Shown here: positions 11,609 through 24,725 of the stretch, in pieces
Layout of the letters: every line of letters starts with the position of its first letter
How positions within the stretch are numbered: the stretch's first letter is position 1
Assembly (NCBI GenBank): GCA_965153455.1
Contig: OZ234497.1
Span: forward strand, 4,712,001-4,776,000
DNA from: Sphagnum compactum
Taxonomy: Eukaryota; Bryophyta; Sphagnopsida; Sphagnales
DNA length: 64,000 nt
Reading direction: 5' to 3'
The notes under the pieces: generated by a model
Seen by the model: the letters and a program-made list of their open reading frames with translations, nothing else
What the model was told of the DNA's origin: nothing
Database searches by the model: none
Translations under genes and position numbers: made by a program

Positions 11609-12657
11609 CAAACAATCCATATCACTATTGAGGATAGACCGAACAATTTGATTGCTTCATCAATTTGTGCAAGTCATATAATTTTTGGCCACTTAGTACC
11701 ATTAAGTTATGCACTACATGTTTCATTTAGACTAAAAGCTTATTGTTAAGGTAATTAGTTTGGTTGATAATGTAGCAAGAAGATTAAAACAACTATTGTG
11801 GATTAGGGTGTTGATGATCTAGGGATCAGGACCATTACATACTAGTTTACAGCTAAAACATGGGGAATTATTAATGTGAGTAATCTCTTGTTAAAGCTTA
11901 CTTATACAATAAAAAATATTTGTAGAAAATTAAGATGGCTTCAGGGAGTTAGGTGAAAAGGGTTTGTGTTGCATTTATGTGACCTATGCATACTATATGC
12001 ATGTTGATCAGTTTGTTTTGATGTCGTTACAACAATGTCTATACTAGAATAATGTTTTTACGATGAAATTTGGTGAAAGTTGTGCTTCTGGTACACCACC
12101 ACCTAATGTGCATGGCAAGGCTTCCATTCAATCCCTCTAATGTGGGCAATGTTGTAAACCACAACCTACGTGTCTAGTGAGCATAAAAAATGTTTGGTGG
12201 TTCGTGGTGTTAATGCCCAGGCTAAGTTTTCATGGGAGGTTCAAGTAAACATATGGAATACCGTGAACATTCAAATAATGTAATTGTTATGAATGTGCAA
12301 TAGGTGAAGTCTAGAGTGTCTGAACATATCAGGTTTCAATTGTGTGCAATCATATGAAAATCAATTATAAGTTTGGAAGGAACTTCAAGACCTAGAGAGC
12401 AAGATTGTACCAAACTTGGTGTTCATGTTCTTCTTTTATAATTAAAAGTTATGACTCTTCTTGTGTATAATCTACAGTAAGGTGAAAAAGCAAAGGAAGG
12501 TTTGCAAAAGGAGGTGTTCATCCTGATAAGATGTGTTGTATGTAGCTCGAACAACACCTCTTTCTAGTTCGAGAGTATGGTATTGGGAGGGATTGTTGAT
12601 AAGAACCCATTACATGTGTGCAAAAAATGCACCTCATCCAATTAATTTTGTAATCCA

Positions 12658-12900
12658 TTGATCTTCTCCAAGACCATGATGGGGTTAAAAGGTCAAGGCA
12701 ATTGGCCGCTTTCTTGCCTTTCTTTCTATTGCATTACATTTTCACCTTATGGGAATTTGTTTGCTAACATGCTTCTATCTAAAGTCTTTGTTGACAATAC
12801 CTCATTGACATATATTGCAAATGTGGGTGCTTTGAGGATGTAGGGAGAACATTCCACAACAATATGGTTTCTTGGACTGCTACATGCTCAATGGGTATGT
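12658..12900 (+). pseudogene. PPR-protein pseudogene fragment
   Basis: Two frames interleave. One gives LLSKVFVDNTSLTYIANVG; after a frameshift near 12,825 the other gives CGCFEDVGRTFHNNMVSWTA. Together these match the PPR/DYW consensus in which a 'VFVGNSLVDMYAKCG' block is followed by 'EDARKVF' and 'NVVSWTAM'. The preceding NLFANMLL fits the end of the previous repeat. About 80 codons of one to two PPR motifs remain, with no continuation on either side. Confidence 0.55.
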
Positions 12901-12909
12901 GACTTTTTG

Positions 12910-15900
12910 TTGGGCTCTTATATAATACAAATTAAATTGTAAAAAGGTTGTTGAGATAAATAATGTCATTTTTGTTATTCTGTCATCTTACAATCATTAG
13001 ACCCAATGTTTCAAGCTTTACACTAATTTGATTCCATGTGGTCCATTTTACAGCATTCCTACTATAGTGGAACACCACACAGGTACATGGTTGACCTTGT
13101 TAGAATTGTCGCCATGTAGAGGATGTGATGAAGACAATGTGTGGCTATGTGGATGGCCTTGCTTGGTCTACTAGAACTCTTTATAATGTGGGGAACAATT
13201 TATAAAAGAATCTCTTGAATTGAATCTAGGATATGCAATGGCCTATTTGCTACTATCAAACATATGTTATTGTTGTGTTAGTAATTGGGATTTCAATGGA
13301 GATGTTAAACAACACAAAGAGGACTAAAGGGGTGTGAAAAATATTATGGTTGGACATGGATTGAATGGAATGATGAGGTGCATACATTTGTACTAGATGA
13401 TCAAGAAAATATGTGGACAATAATGTGATTTTGGGTAGATGAATGATGCTATTATAGACACAACATTTGTCCAACACAATGTAGATGAAGAAGACCAACT
13501 ATCACAGTGGTGTCACCATAACAACAAATTGGCCATTACATTTGGATTCATCAAGACAACTTGTGGTCATGTTCCCCTCCAAAGACTCAAGGATATGAAG
13601 TTTCAATTGTGGTGACAATTACCACACTGTCACCAAGTTCCCTGAGAAAATTTTAATGGGAGTGCAATCACAGCATGATGATTCCAATTGATACCATCAG
13701 TTCAAGCATGTTGTTTATTCATGTGAGAGTAATGGTGATGTTAGCCATCCCTATTATCCATAGGTAATATTCTTCTTCTTGTACTTGTTTAGACTTTAAA
13801 CCTTTCAAATCTAAGTTGCTTCATGTATTCCTATATATGCGTTGAACCATTATTTCATTAAAATGAATTTAGTTATGACATGTCCATATATTACATGTAA
13901 TGGTTGATAAGAATCAAATTAAAGGAAAGTAAACACGAGAAATTTTGCCAATTTAGTATCAATGCATGAGTGTCACTCTTGTTTAGATTCATCCTAACAT
14001 TTCATTTTTTTAATTCTTTGACATTCTTGGGTTGCCTCCCTTGATGTCTTGATGTTATGTCTTCATATTTATAATTCTCTACAATACTTGTTACTAGTTT
14101 GTCTCTAAATTCTATTCCAATTGATTTCAATCTTAATCCTAGAGAAATAATTGTCACATATTGAATCTCTATAACTTAATTGATTAAAACTCAAGTAAGT
14201 ATGGAAAAGTTCTCAATACCCATGAAGATATTTAGGATTTGCATGGAGGTTGGTTTGCAAAACTTTGTATTTTTTGATGTTGAAGTGCTAAATGGTAAAG
14301 TGACATCATAGGACTATCATGCATGGTGGCACAACTTGAGCATCAATTTTGGTTGGGATGCCTGTCATTTCAAGGTTTATGGTTCTTCAATCATGTAATT
14401 TTTTCAATTTGGAGTCTAGGTTGTCACTAGTACGTTTCTGGCTCTTTAATAGCCAACTAAGAATGTGCATTGCATCAAAGTTTGTGTGATAAGTTTGAGG
14501 TATTTGCAAAATTCATGCTTCTCTGACTTGTTTTAAAGGATTTTTCTTAAAAAAGAAGACAAGGTGCGAGGAAAAGATAAATGAATACTAGAACATTTTT
14601 GGAGCTACAGCCAATGATTGTTGCCATGTAAACACTCTTCATAAGTGTAGTTAATGCAAGTGCACAAAATGCTTCAAGTGCTACAATATTGAATTTGTTC
14701 CACAATGAGTGTAGGATCATATCGCTCTCATTTGTTCACATTTCTTTGGTTTCGTGCAAGTAAGATCTTTAAAGATAGTCAAAAGGGTAGGGGAAGAGGT
14801 TTCTAAATAAAATCTTTGAATTTCATTAACATATGTCTTTTTTAATAGGTTGCAGCCATGGTGGGAAACAATGCTACGATGGCTTAGTTTCAAAAGCTCA
14901 CATACGCAATGCAAGTGCTCGTTATTTTGGAATTTGAGAAAGGTACTTGTCTTAAGGTTCACAATTTTGATTTTTACTTGTTGATTGTCATATGTGCTAA
15001 ATGGCAATTAAGGCATAATTCTATTGAATTGATCTTGCAAAGGTTATTTATGTACAAGGCACAATTATTTGATCATACGAGTGTTTTATGTTTGTATTAG
15101 GCTTGGGGGAAACTAAAGGTGGGTCTATCAAGGTGTGATTGATGATCCTTATGGATTATTTTTGATTGATGATAATAAGTTCTTAAAGAAGGTAATCATA
15201 AAATGGACACTATATTGGCATTCCTTTACCAACCTTGTGTGGTCTTTGGCTTTAGCCTTTGCTTATCTATCCACATAAATTGTTAGTCTTTCTATTTTTC
15301 CCTTTTTGGTTTTTTTTCTTTCTCTTTATTTATTGATGATGGAGGCATTTGTTCCATTTTTTGTAGATTCCTTTTTCAAAGGATATAAATCAGAAAAATG
15401 TTGCCCCAAGACATCTTTACTTGGAATGCATTAACATTGCATATGACTTTGAAAGTGCCAAACTTTTCAATCTGTTGTTTAGAATTAGGTAGGCTAGGTA
15501 ACCCATCACTTTTGCCTTCTTGATATTATAAGTGAACTCTCAACGTTATTCATACAACTTGTTTAGATCATGTTTGTTTTTTCAAACGTGAACAATTGTG
15601 AATGAAACAACATAAGTCGTAAAGTAGTTATGAAATAAAAAACAAGCTTATTTTAGTATGGTGCATGTTGATTGCCTTATTTATGACTGCAATACTTATA
15701 CTTATTGCTCCCATATTCAGAAATGCATGTAATTTTATTTGAATTTAATGTTGATCCCTACAATGTTGGTGGGGGTTTGGGGTTGGTAGGCATGTGCAAG
15801 CCAATTGGGAGCATTGATATTAGTGCTACTTGGATAGAGTATTGCGTGGCTTAAAAATATTCAGGTAAACATGTAATTAGGTTTTTCTACATCTGCTCAT

Positions 15901-17030
15901 CTGGCAAGAGATCTTGTGGAACACTTATAATTTCCAAGTGGTCTATAGTTTACAAGTAAATGTCTTTATAATGCTTATATGCAATTTCAAGCACATGATA
16001 TTAGGCAAGAATGATCTAGTTTTTTTAATGAATTTGGTAACTTGGAAAGGTTGAATATTGGATCTCCAAGATTTCACATCATAATTAACCAATTGTAAGG
16101 ATAATTGTTTTTTCATTGGTATCACTGTTGTTGGTATTTTCAGAGTTGTGGAAACCATCAGGTTCTTTGTGTGATGGTTGCAAGAGATTATTTATGGACA
16201 TTTATCATCAAGGGTGCACAATGATGTGGCAAAACCTTGTCCCCTCGCCTTATTGGAGTATTATAGAACATGCAATTATAAATTTCCAGTGGTTTGGTAT
16301 GTGGGTTGGTCCGTTCCCAAATCATTAGCATGAAAGTGGATTAGACTAAGAAATCACATATTTGTAATTGCTTAACTATGTGTCTTTTAAATGTTATATT
16401 TTGAGTTTATTTTAGTCTAACATTTGAACTAAAACAATGTAGGATAGATGTAGGTTAGTGATATCATAAATTATAACTCTTTTTGCACTTACACAATTAA
16501 CAGCTTGTGAATTCCAATAAATGTTCAATTCAATCCAATTGCATTGTAGTCAATTGGTCAACTCAATGTCAATGGTAGATGGTAAAAACAAGATCAGACA
16601 TGTTATCTTTCGTTCAACTATCCACCAATGTAATTGCTAAATAGTCATCATGTTGACTTGATCTTTATTATAGCTTGATTGTCATATGAGAGTGTGAGTG
16701 GACCACATGTCACCCCAATACTAGCCCAAAATCCAAATCAAATAGTTGTAACTCAATCTCTATTACAATTTGATTAATCCCTCAACCATATTTAATCGCC
16801 ACATGTCACTTCACCATTGGCCAAATGTTTTGTTCCTCAAGGTTGTAAAATAATCAACCTTCCAACTAATTTTTTATTATGGGTCAATTGATGGTGCAAT
16901 GTTGTGTGTGTGCCACACGTTAGCTCACTAATGTCCCAAATCTCCAACCAACATAGTTCGAGCATAGTTGAAATTGCAACTAAAGTGTTAACTAATGTCA
17001 TGTTGAGTCAGCGGATGAAGTTCATTCATA
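12910..17030. other. No recognisable gene
   Basis: Open frames are all under 100 codons and none shows a motif I can identify; candidates at 14,717-15,007 (minus), 15,943-16,158 (minus) and 16,116-16,328 (plus) look like chance. Composition is uniform and AT-rich. If the CACTA pieces at 9.7-11.6 kb and the terminus at 17,319 belong together, this would be the eroded 3' half of that element. Confidence 0.45.
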
Positions 17031-17039
17031 AATCAAATG

Positions 17040-17319
17040 TAGTTGACAACATCCTTTGATTAAATTGGTAGAGCAATTTTCAATTAAATTGGCAAGTAGT
17101 GGCACGTAATGGTTATTACTATGGTGTTAACACGTGGCATGCACTTTCAACTATAATTTCACTATCCACTTGTATTTGTCAACATTATTGGTTAGAAGTT
17201 GCAAAAAAAATTCCCAATTGCAAAAAACAAGTTGCAACTACATGTGTGGTTTTCAACTTGGTTAGTAGTTGAACACTAGTTGAAAACCTAGTTGCAAGAG
17301 GGGTATTCTTTTACTAGTG
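17040..17319. mobile_element. CACTA-type transposon terminus with subterminal repeats
   Basis: Read on the minus strand, the sequence starting at 17,319 is CACTAGTAAAAGAATACCCC, the classic beginning of plant CACTA elements. Inside it, TAGTTG / AGTTGCAA words repeat in both orientations (AGTTGCAACTACATG, TAGTAGTTGAACACTAGTTG, CCTAGTTGCAAG), as expected for subterminal transposase-binding repeats. The matching opposite end was not found, so the 3-bp target duplication cannot be checked. Confidence 0.55.
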
Positions 17320-18190
17320 ACACTAGAGAGCAAAAGAAAAGTGATCTTGTTCTAGAATCTATAATACAAGAATTGGATAGTGACATTGAAAACCTTAAAT
17401 GTAAGAAAGTAAAACTTACCTACACAATGGCACACTAGAAAGTTGAAGACTATCTACAATTTGAGTGCACTGATAACTTACAAGTTCAACATCAAAGTGC
17501 AAGCTCCATAGTGCACAAACTCCAAACTTCAAAGTCCAACAAGTTTTTGTAGGAACTTAGCCATAGACAATCTGGACTAACAATTCTAAAATTTGAATCT
17601 CCTCATTAATCTGCATTGCAAGATCTTGTACACCATATCCCTATTCAAGTATTACCCATTGCCCATTGTCACATAATCCACGAATCCCAAGTTGCAAGTT
17701 CTAAACCATAAACTCTCTGAATTTATTCAACTGCCAAAAACAATTTCACACAATGCAAGCAATTACCTCAATACTTAAGTAGATTGTAATCTTTTTGTAC
17801 ATGGAAAATCCCTATGCACATAAAGTGCTAACAAATTTTAGGTGTACACATATTGCTTGCTATTGGCGAATTTTAGAATGACATAGATGGCATGTTGCTG
17901 GCAATTTATTGTCAAGTGTAGAAGTAACTATGGTGAAAAGCTCTACAGTGAAGCTCACACTCCTAGCAAATTGGCGGCTAGATAGGGGAGACAAGGTGGC
18001 GATGCAGAGGTTTAGGGTTTAACGATGGTGATAATGCTGCCACTTGGCAACAATAGGATTAGGTGATTTGGGCTGGATTGTGACCCTCATTTGATAATGA
18101 AGGTGTTGCATACCCTAATATGGAGTTGCCTATTGCTGAGTTTTTGCCCGAAAAAAATTGGTGGTCACCAAGACTCATGAGTCATGACCA
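17320..18190. other. No recognisable feature
   Basis: AT-rich, no open frame worth reporting and no repeat shared with other parts of the window that I could see. Confidence 0.5.
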
Positions 18191-18199
18191 ATCTTGTAC

Positions 18200-18540
18200 T
18201 ATATGTCCCTTTTCACAATGTATTAGTCAGGTACTTATACTGAGTATTTTCATACAAATCTGATATTGGTATTGGATCATTTTTCACACTTTCATATCAG
18301 TCTGGTCCTGGTAATGGCTCCAAGGATTATTTTTGCCTGGTATGAGGTAGGTACAAACCTGGTATTGAGAATGGTATGAAATTGATACAATACTGGTATT
18401 ATCTCAGGTCCCTACCAATCTGGTATTAACATAAGGTCATTATTGTGTCAGGTGATATCAGATTGGTCTGTTCTTCCATACAGTACTAATAATACCCAGG
18501 TTGCTCTTTATATACCAGTAGAACACTGGTAATGAACACT
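18200..18540 (+). repeat. Dispersed repeat rich in GGTATTGG/GGTACTGG, copy 1
   Basis: Carries CATATCAGTCTGGTCCTGGT, ATTATCTCAGGTCCCTACC and ATACCAGTAGAACACTGG. The stretch 20,640-20,860 has the same series (CATACCAGTCTGGTACTGGT, TTACCTCAGGTCACATATC, TATATAACCAGTTATCACC). The GGTA(C/T)TGGTAT words within each copy suggest it began as a short tandem repeat. Confidence 0.6.
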
Positions 18541-18549
18541 ACACATGAA

Positions 18550-19370
18550 ACCATAGTTAATGCAGATTCATCTTGAGAGTGATAATATCAAAGCTTGAAA
18601 AGAATATTTTTGGTAAAATCCCAATTAATATCACTAGACCTTGATGTATGGATTATTATGAATGTCTTCTACAATCAACATTGTTCAGTCAATTTTGCAA
18701 TGTTCATGTGCAACCAACACAAAAATCAAATGTGTTGGGTTTTTCATCCGCAACAGCATGACGTCTTGTCTGATACTATGATCAGAACCTTAACTCATTT
18801 TCTAATGCACTTTCTGTTCACTAGGGATTTTTCAAAGCATGTCATGTAGGATAGTCATGTGGCACCTTGTATTTGATGGTAGAACAATAATAGGACACAA
18901 TTCATGATATTGGTTGTGTGTGCAGAACTAGACTCGGTTTCAATTTATTCTTTTTGCAAACATCCAAACTAATTTTCTTTCAATTTTTGATGTGCAGAAA
19001 TGGAGCTTTATCGCTGGAAAAATATATATTTCAAGCTCTCCTCAAACACAGTTTGGAAAAAAACAAAAGTAAACCACCCAGAAAGTCATTCACCAGAACT
19101 GGAGGCTTAGGAGCTTAAAGACCTGCTTCAAAACCACTCCAGAGTCCCATCAAATAAAGATAATTAGCTGCAACTAAATTGAAGGGCTCCTTTGAAAACT
19201 ACAAACTAGCAAGGACTGGCTCTTCATGTCATATTTTCCTTTTTAATTCTCTTGTACTTGGAGTAGGGCCTTTCTTTGGGTAGAAAATTGACCATAAATA
19301 GCCAGGAAAAGAACAGAACTTCGAGTTAGTTTGTTGCACTCTTCCTCATGTGATGACATTCAGGCAGGGG
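18550..19370. other. No recognisable gene
   Basis: An 84-codon frame (18,595-18,849) and a 66-codon frame (18,918-19,118) show no motif I can name. Confidence 0.45.
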
Positions 19371-19379
19371 TTTTTTTGG

Positions 19380-19610
19380 GCGAAATTTCAATCAAATGAT
19401 GATTTTTTTCTGGCAAAAGTTTCTAGTATTTTTTTGAGTTTTTGAGTCACCAAATTTTGAAAACAAAAAATTGCTGGATTGTATCCTAAGTTGCAGCAGG
19501 TAGTTAAAATGTAGGAGGATGCTAGAACTTTTTCTTTTTTTCACTTTCATATTTTCTTATTGCCAAATCTGGCTAAATTGTCTTACGGATGATCACAACT
19601 TGAGCTAAGT
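19380..19610 (-). repeat. Palindrome-cored dispersed repeat, copy 2
   Basis: On the minus strand it reads GTGATCATCCGTAAGAC, then the degenerate core AGCCAGATTTGGCA, then an A/T-rich tail ending in a GAAATTTCGCCC-like segment. Order and spacing match the plus-strand copies at 23,330 and 51,215. Confidence 0.6.
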
Positions 19611-20129
19611 CAGAAAATTGAAATGAAAAACCCTGCCTGCAGGCCTAAACCAGCCAAAAGGTTTCTTGTTGTTCCTACATTATTATCTTTCGGATTAGAA
19701 AACTGAACTAATACTTGGAAGTCTTGGTGTTCAATGTTTCACTTAACTTTTTTCAAATTAGAAGACTGAACCCCTACATGGTAATATTCAAAACCCTGCT
19801 ATTTACTTCAACTACTATTTGAGAAAATTTGTCAACCTTCCCAACTAAGTAAATTAATTTGCAAATCTTTTGTATAACATGTTTATACTAGAAAAATTTC
19901 TGTTGGGGTTGGAATATTGGAAAAGCCCCAATTTGCAGTCCACCACATCCCAAAGACCAATATGAAATCCACTAAAAGTTTGCCACTACTTGCTGATAGA
20001 AAGCAAATTGACTAAAGAACTGGTTATTCTTTACACCTACAAAAATACTGGCTAGGTCGCCAGGTCTTCTCCCCCTCTATCAATCCAGGAAAATCATATT
20101 AGAATTCAATTTTGATTTATGAGCCAATG

Positions 20130-20370
20130 AGTTTTTTGGTGGCGAATTTTTTTGAAAAAATATTTTTGGAAGAGATATTTTCTGTCAGAAATTCCCTATA
20201 TTTTAAAAAAAAATCCCCCGAAAACAAAATTTTAATCTTAAAATCTCCAGAAATGGTCACAATTGCCTGCAAACTCAAAGGGTGCTTAAGACTTTCTACT
20301 TTCATATTCTGAATATTGTCAAATTTGGCTAAATTTACCTATGGATCAACACCAATTGAGCAACATTATA
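20130..20370 (-). repeat. Palindrome-cored dispersed repeat, copy 3
   Basis: Minus-strand copy with a weakened core (TAGCCAAATTTGAC), GGTGTTGATCCATAGG on one side and AAAAAAATTCGCCACC on the other. It lies about 0.7 kb from copy 2 in the same orientation, so part of 19.4-20.4 kb may be an old local duplication. Confidence 0.6.
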
Positions 20371-20639
20371 ATTTTTAAAAACCAAATCACTGGTCTGACC
20401 TGACATAAAGAATAACATTTTTGAAACCTTTGTATTGTGAGGTCTCCAAAGATATGCAATTCGCTATTGGTGTCTTACAAAATTTGTCAGCACAATTTGG
20501 CATTGGTCTCTTGCAGATTGTAAGATTACTCTTTTCAATAAGGAACAGAAAATTATCATCTTTCTTTCTTTTTATGAAGTAGAAAGGGTTCAACCCTGAT
20601 CCTTTCCAGGGTTGGACTGGTATCAACTTTCTCACACCA

Positions 20640-20860
20640 TGCAGGTACTGGATTGGGTACTTTTAAAAAACTTTCATACCAGTCTGGTACTGGTATTAGG
20701 TCCAACTTCCACGGTTGATATATGAGGCCTTGTATTACCTCAGGTCACATATCAAATTGGTACTGGTATAAGGTTGGTATTATCTCAAGCATACCTGATT
20801 AGTATGTTTTTCAATATTACTACTCGTAGCAATATTATATAACCAGTTATCACCCTATGT
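20640..20860 (+). repeat. Dispersed repeat rich in GGTACTGGTAT, copy 2
   Basis: Counterpart of 18,200-18,540. Both lie beside copies of the palindrome-cored repeat, which again suggests a duplicated or nested block at 18-21 kb. Confidence 0.6.
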
Positions 20861-20869
20861 ACACTCATA

Positions 20870-23320
20870 GTTCATGCCCCTACTATTAGCCTAGGCCAAA
20901 AATGGCCAAGAACACAAGTAGGCAAAAACTACTTCTTGCAGCCCAATCAGATGAGGCAGTATGCACCCAAGGGACCCAGGTTTTTTCTTCTTGGAGGGGG
21001 GGGGGGGGTGTTGTGGATGTTGGAGGTTTTTGTTCCCATGAAGATCTCATTCTGTTCTCATCAAGTTCCCAATGTGTTCACCAACATGCTCCCAATAGCT
21101 CCTCACTTTATCCCATATCCTTTGCCTAAGTTCCACCTATTGTAACATATATAACCAGCCCAAAGGGGGAGATTATTACTTATCTATTTTGGGACAGTCC
21201 AAAGCTTGATTGGTTTTTGTTGTGATAGGCCAATCAAGGACACCTATCATAAAAGAAAAAATAACTGAACTTTGGTGTCCCTGCAACTAATTAATATGAG
21301 TCACAATTTGCATATACCAGTACAACAATAGTCCCTTTCTGCTTTCTCAACTGCCTCACTTTTCATAACGACAAATGACCTTGGGTGGCATCTGAATGGC
21401 ATTGGATCCTTTTGGAACCTTTCTCCTACACTAAACCACCAAAGAATTTGTCTTTTCCAAATTAGGTGCTTCCTAAGCAGGCTGGGAATTTCATACCTCC
21501 CTTCATTGGCCCCTTTTGTGCCTCTGTAGAAAAGGAGAGTGCTCAACGCCCACCTTTTAACTCAAAACGCGTGTGTACTGCTTTTGACAATTAGTGCCAT
21601 GTGGGTGTGCTATGTAGCACAATGAAGGATCATGGCTTATAGAAGGCCTACCCACATGCCAGAGGAAAACCTCCAGTGGGTTGTCACCAGGAGGTGGTGT
21701 GAGAGCTGGCGGCTCCGCTCAGGTTACAGTCTACTGCATGGGCCAGGGTGCATGTGCACTAAGCAGAACAAAATCCATAAGCTGTGATGCAATAAACAAG
21801 CGGTTGGAGGACAAAAATAGCTGGCTGTCAAGCTTTGCGGCCAGGCTTGGCCAACTTGAGTGAATGTGAGCAGGTTTTGTGGCTTTAGAACTATCAACAA
21901 AACTGTCTAAGGCTTGCATGAGGTGCCTGCTACTGACCATACTCTTTATGGCGTGCATTGAGCCACATCATGTTTTTAGATGTTGCTAATGCTATAACCT
22001 ACTGGAACTAATGCATGCTATAACCTACTGAAACTAATGCATGTTCAGCGTCTTCAAATAGGCATGCAGCTCATAAATCCACATGTAACACAATACAAAA
22101 TTCTTGAGGTAGGATGATTTCACTCATATGTTTCCAGAAACATTGACTAGTTGTCCAGGTGAACCAGTACCTACGTGGATACTGCCACCTTCTTGAGTGA
22201 GGCCTGTGGCCTTCTTTAGCCCAGGAAATGTTTTAATAATTGACTTATAGACCTTGACTCAGACTTTTGTGTTCAATTTGTACTACAGCCACAGTGATGA
22301 GCATCCTCCATAGATGCAGATGATAGTGTTGCTAATGATCACTTTTTCAGATGGTCATCAAAACAGTAGCCAGTAAATAGAACTGTGATGACACTCTCCA
22401 AAAACATAATTTTTAGGTGAAATTTGGTGATGTTTGTATTTCTGTAAAGGGAATTTTCGTCCAAAGAATGGAGTTAGTGCTGCCACCTTTTGGCAAATGT
22501 TCACAAAAAAAACTAAAAGACTGCCCCTAATTAGTCTAATTTATACAAGTCTAAGAACCAACCAAAAAGAATTTGGGGTTTCCACATGGAACCACTGTAG
22601 GTACTAGTTCACCCATGGCCGTTGAGTACTGAATGACTTTTTAAACTGAAGCGGAAAATGGGTTCCACTAAACTTATATCACTATTTTCTCCCTCTGAAA
22701 TATATAACCTCTCAAAGCCTTAGGTGAACAAGAAGCTACACTCATACCACAGTAAAACAAACTTTTAGGGTCTCTTCTAGTATTTTGTCCTTTGACTAAA
22801 TTATAGTAACCCAGTCCATGGTTAACTAGGGTTCAACACAGCCACTAAGAGGCCTCACTCAAGAAGCTGAAGGCACCGGTGTAGGTGCTGGTTTACCCAT
22901 GGCCAAGGTGCACAACAGGTCTCCAGTACTAGTACCATGGTAAAAACCACAAATTTTTCAGGTTGCTTCTAAACATATAAAAACTAGTGTGGCCTCTACC
23001 ACTGGCTCAAGTGTGAACATGATGAGTATGTAATTACAGCAAGTGTGAACAAGCCCTGATAGAGCCCCCATTGTGAAACATCCAAGTTTAGTTATTTACA
23101 TTTTGCCAACCCCACTCATAAAACTAGAACTAGGACTACAAATAAGTCAACGACTACTAATAGCAAACCACCTGGACGAATCTTTATGATCAGCCAATCA
23201 ATAACATAGCTGTTGGATAATATTTATCTCTCTTCTCTAGCAGGTCCTAACCAATGCTGTGCCCTTTACCAGATTCAACAAACTGTACAAAAATACCCGG
23301 CCATAACAAGTGTTTTAAAA
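20870..23320. other. No recognisable gene; scattered short repeats
   Basis: A run of ten or more G at about 20,997-21,008 and frames up to 81 codons (21,301-21,546 minus) with no recognisable motif. The phrase GGTACTAGTTCACCCATGGCC (here split: GGTACTAGTTCACC, CCATGGCC) recurs at 22,597 and 22,880, in reverse at 22,157 and partly at 23,870, marking another low-copy dispersed repeat. Confidence 0.45.
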
Positions 23321-23329
23321 AATTTCAAA

Positions 23330-23600
23330 TTTGTGAAATAGGTGGGTTGACAATCATTCCCAAGAGACTAAGCCAAATTTGGCTAGAGGTAAGAGGGACA
23401 AGTAGAAAACTTTAGGATTCCTCCTATTATTTGGGAACTTGTTAGAAGCTATCCTCTAAATATGACAACTTTAGAATTTTTCTCTGATAACGAGGCCCAG
23501 TTTTTCCCAAAAAAATCCCTTTGTACCTTTTGCACCCTCTTTTTTTTTCTGGCCAGGTTACGAAACTTCGCCAAAAAACAAACACTTGCAAGAATCATTT
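23330..23600 (+). repeat. Palindrome-cored dispersed repeat, copy 4
   Basis: Perfect core AGCCAAATTTGGCT at 23,371-23,384, preceded by GGTGGGTTGACAATCATTCC and followed by AAATATGACAACTTTAGAAT, TCCCTTTGTACC and TTCGCCAAAAAACAAACAC. With 51,215 it is the best copy for defining the family. Confidence 0.7.
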
Positions 23601-24725
23601 TGCTGAGCCAAATCTACATGTTTTTACTTTTCTTCAAGCAATTTTAATTTGCAGGGCCACATACATACTGAGCACCATTGGAGTTGCTGTGGCTACATTT
23701 AATCAGGGAAATGTTGAATTTGGACTCAGAGTCTGGAGTCTGAAGAGAGACTCATGGTGTAGTCTTAGCATCGTCATCAGAGAGACTCAGGATTTAGTCT
23801 CAGCATGAGATATTTATAATAACTATTTATAAGCACCCCCAAGTTTGCTTTTGTTACCATAAGACCACCATAGGTACTGTTCACCGAACTTCAAATTGAC
23901 TCTCGTCATTGCATCCATGATCAGCAGGCTTTTTTTATACAAATTCCTCAACTAGGTCCACTCTGGAGGATCCCCAGCATTAATTAGCATTAAATAACGA
24001 TTGTCCTTGGTGGGCTGTAGCGTTTTCACAAAAGCGCTGCTACAAGTGCCGACCTAGGAAGTGCCTAGGTCTAGATGTGGCAAGTTTAATTATTTTTATT
24101 TCAAAAAATGATTAAATTTTGTCTTTAAAAATCACCAAGTTGCAAAAATTTGCCCAAAAAAAGAAACGTGATCAAATAATCCATTCCAGAAATTCTGGTT
24201 TTGCGCCCACCACCCATAGGGTGGCACTCTTGTTCAAGTACTTTCCACTTCCTTTGATCAATGATTTTTGTGTGGTGAATTGTGGCTATCCTGTGATTTT
24301 TCTATGTGAAAAATTTAGACAAAACATGTTTTCTTCGAGCAAAAATTGGCCACAGTTTTTAATTTAAAAATATTTTAAAACTACACTGGTTGAGTGTGTG
24401 TCATGGCTAACAAGCAAGATTCTCAATAACTTTGATCTGATCTAGCATGTGAGGGTCAAGTCATAGAGTCAAATTACAGTGTGCTATTTACAGACATTAT
24501 AGCAGATTGGTGACACCGACTGCCTGCAGGCCAGGAGGTTTTGCTTCTTGTTTCCTTCTGTTCTATTCTCAACTATTCTTCTTCTCTTCTCCTTTTTTCC
24601 TCCTCCTCCTCCTCACACAATCTCCTTCTTTTTGGTTCCTATCATGGACCCGCCTAGAAGCATTTCTTCTCCCTTTGCTTTCTTTTCTGCCATATGTAAG
24701 GTCGGGTTTTCTCTGCCATATGTAA

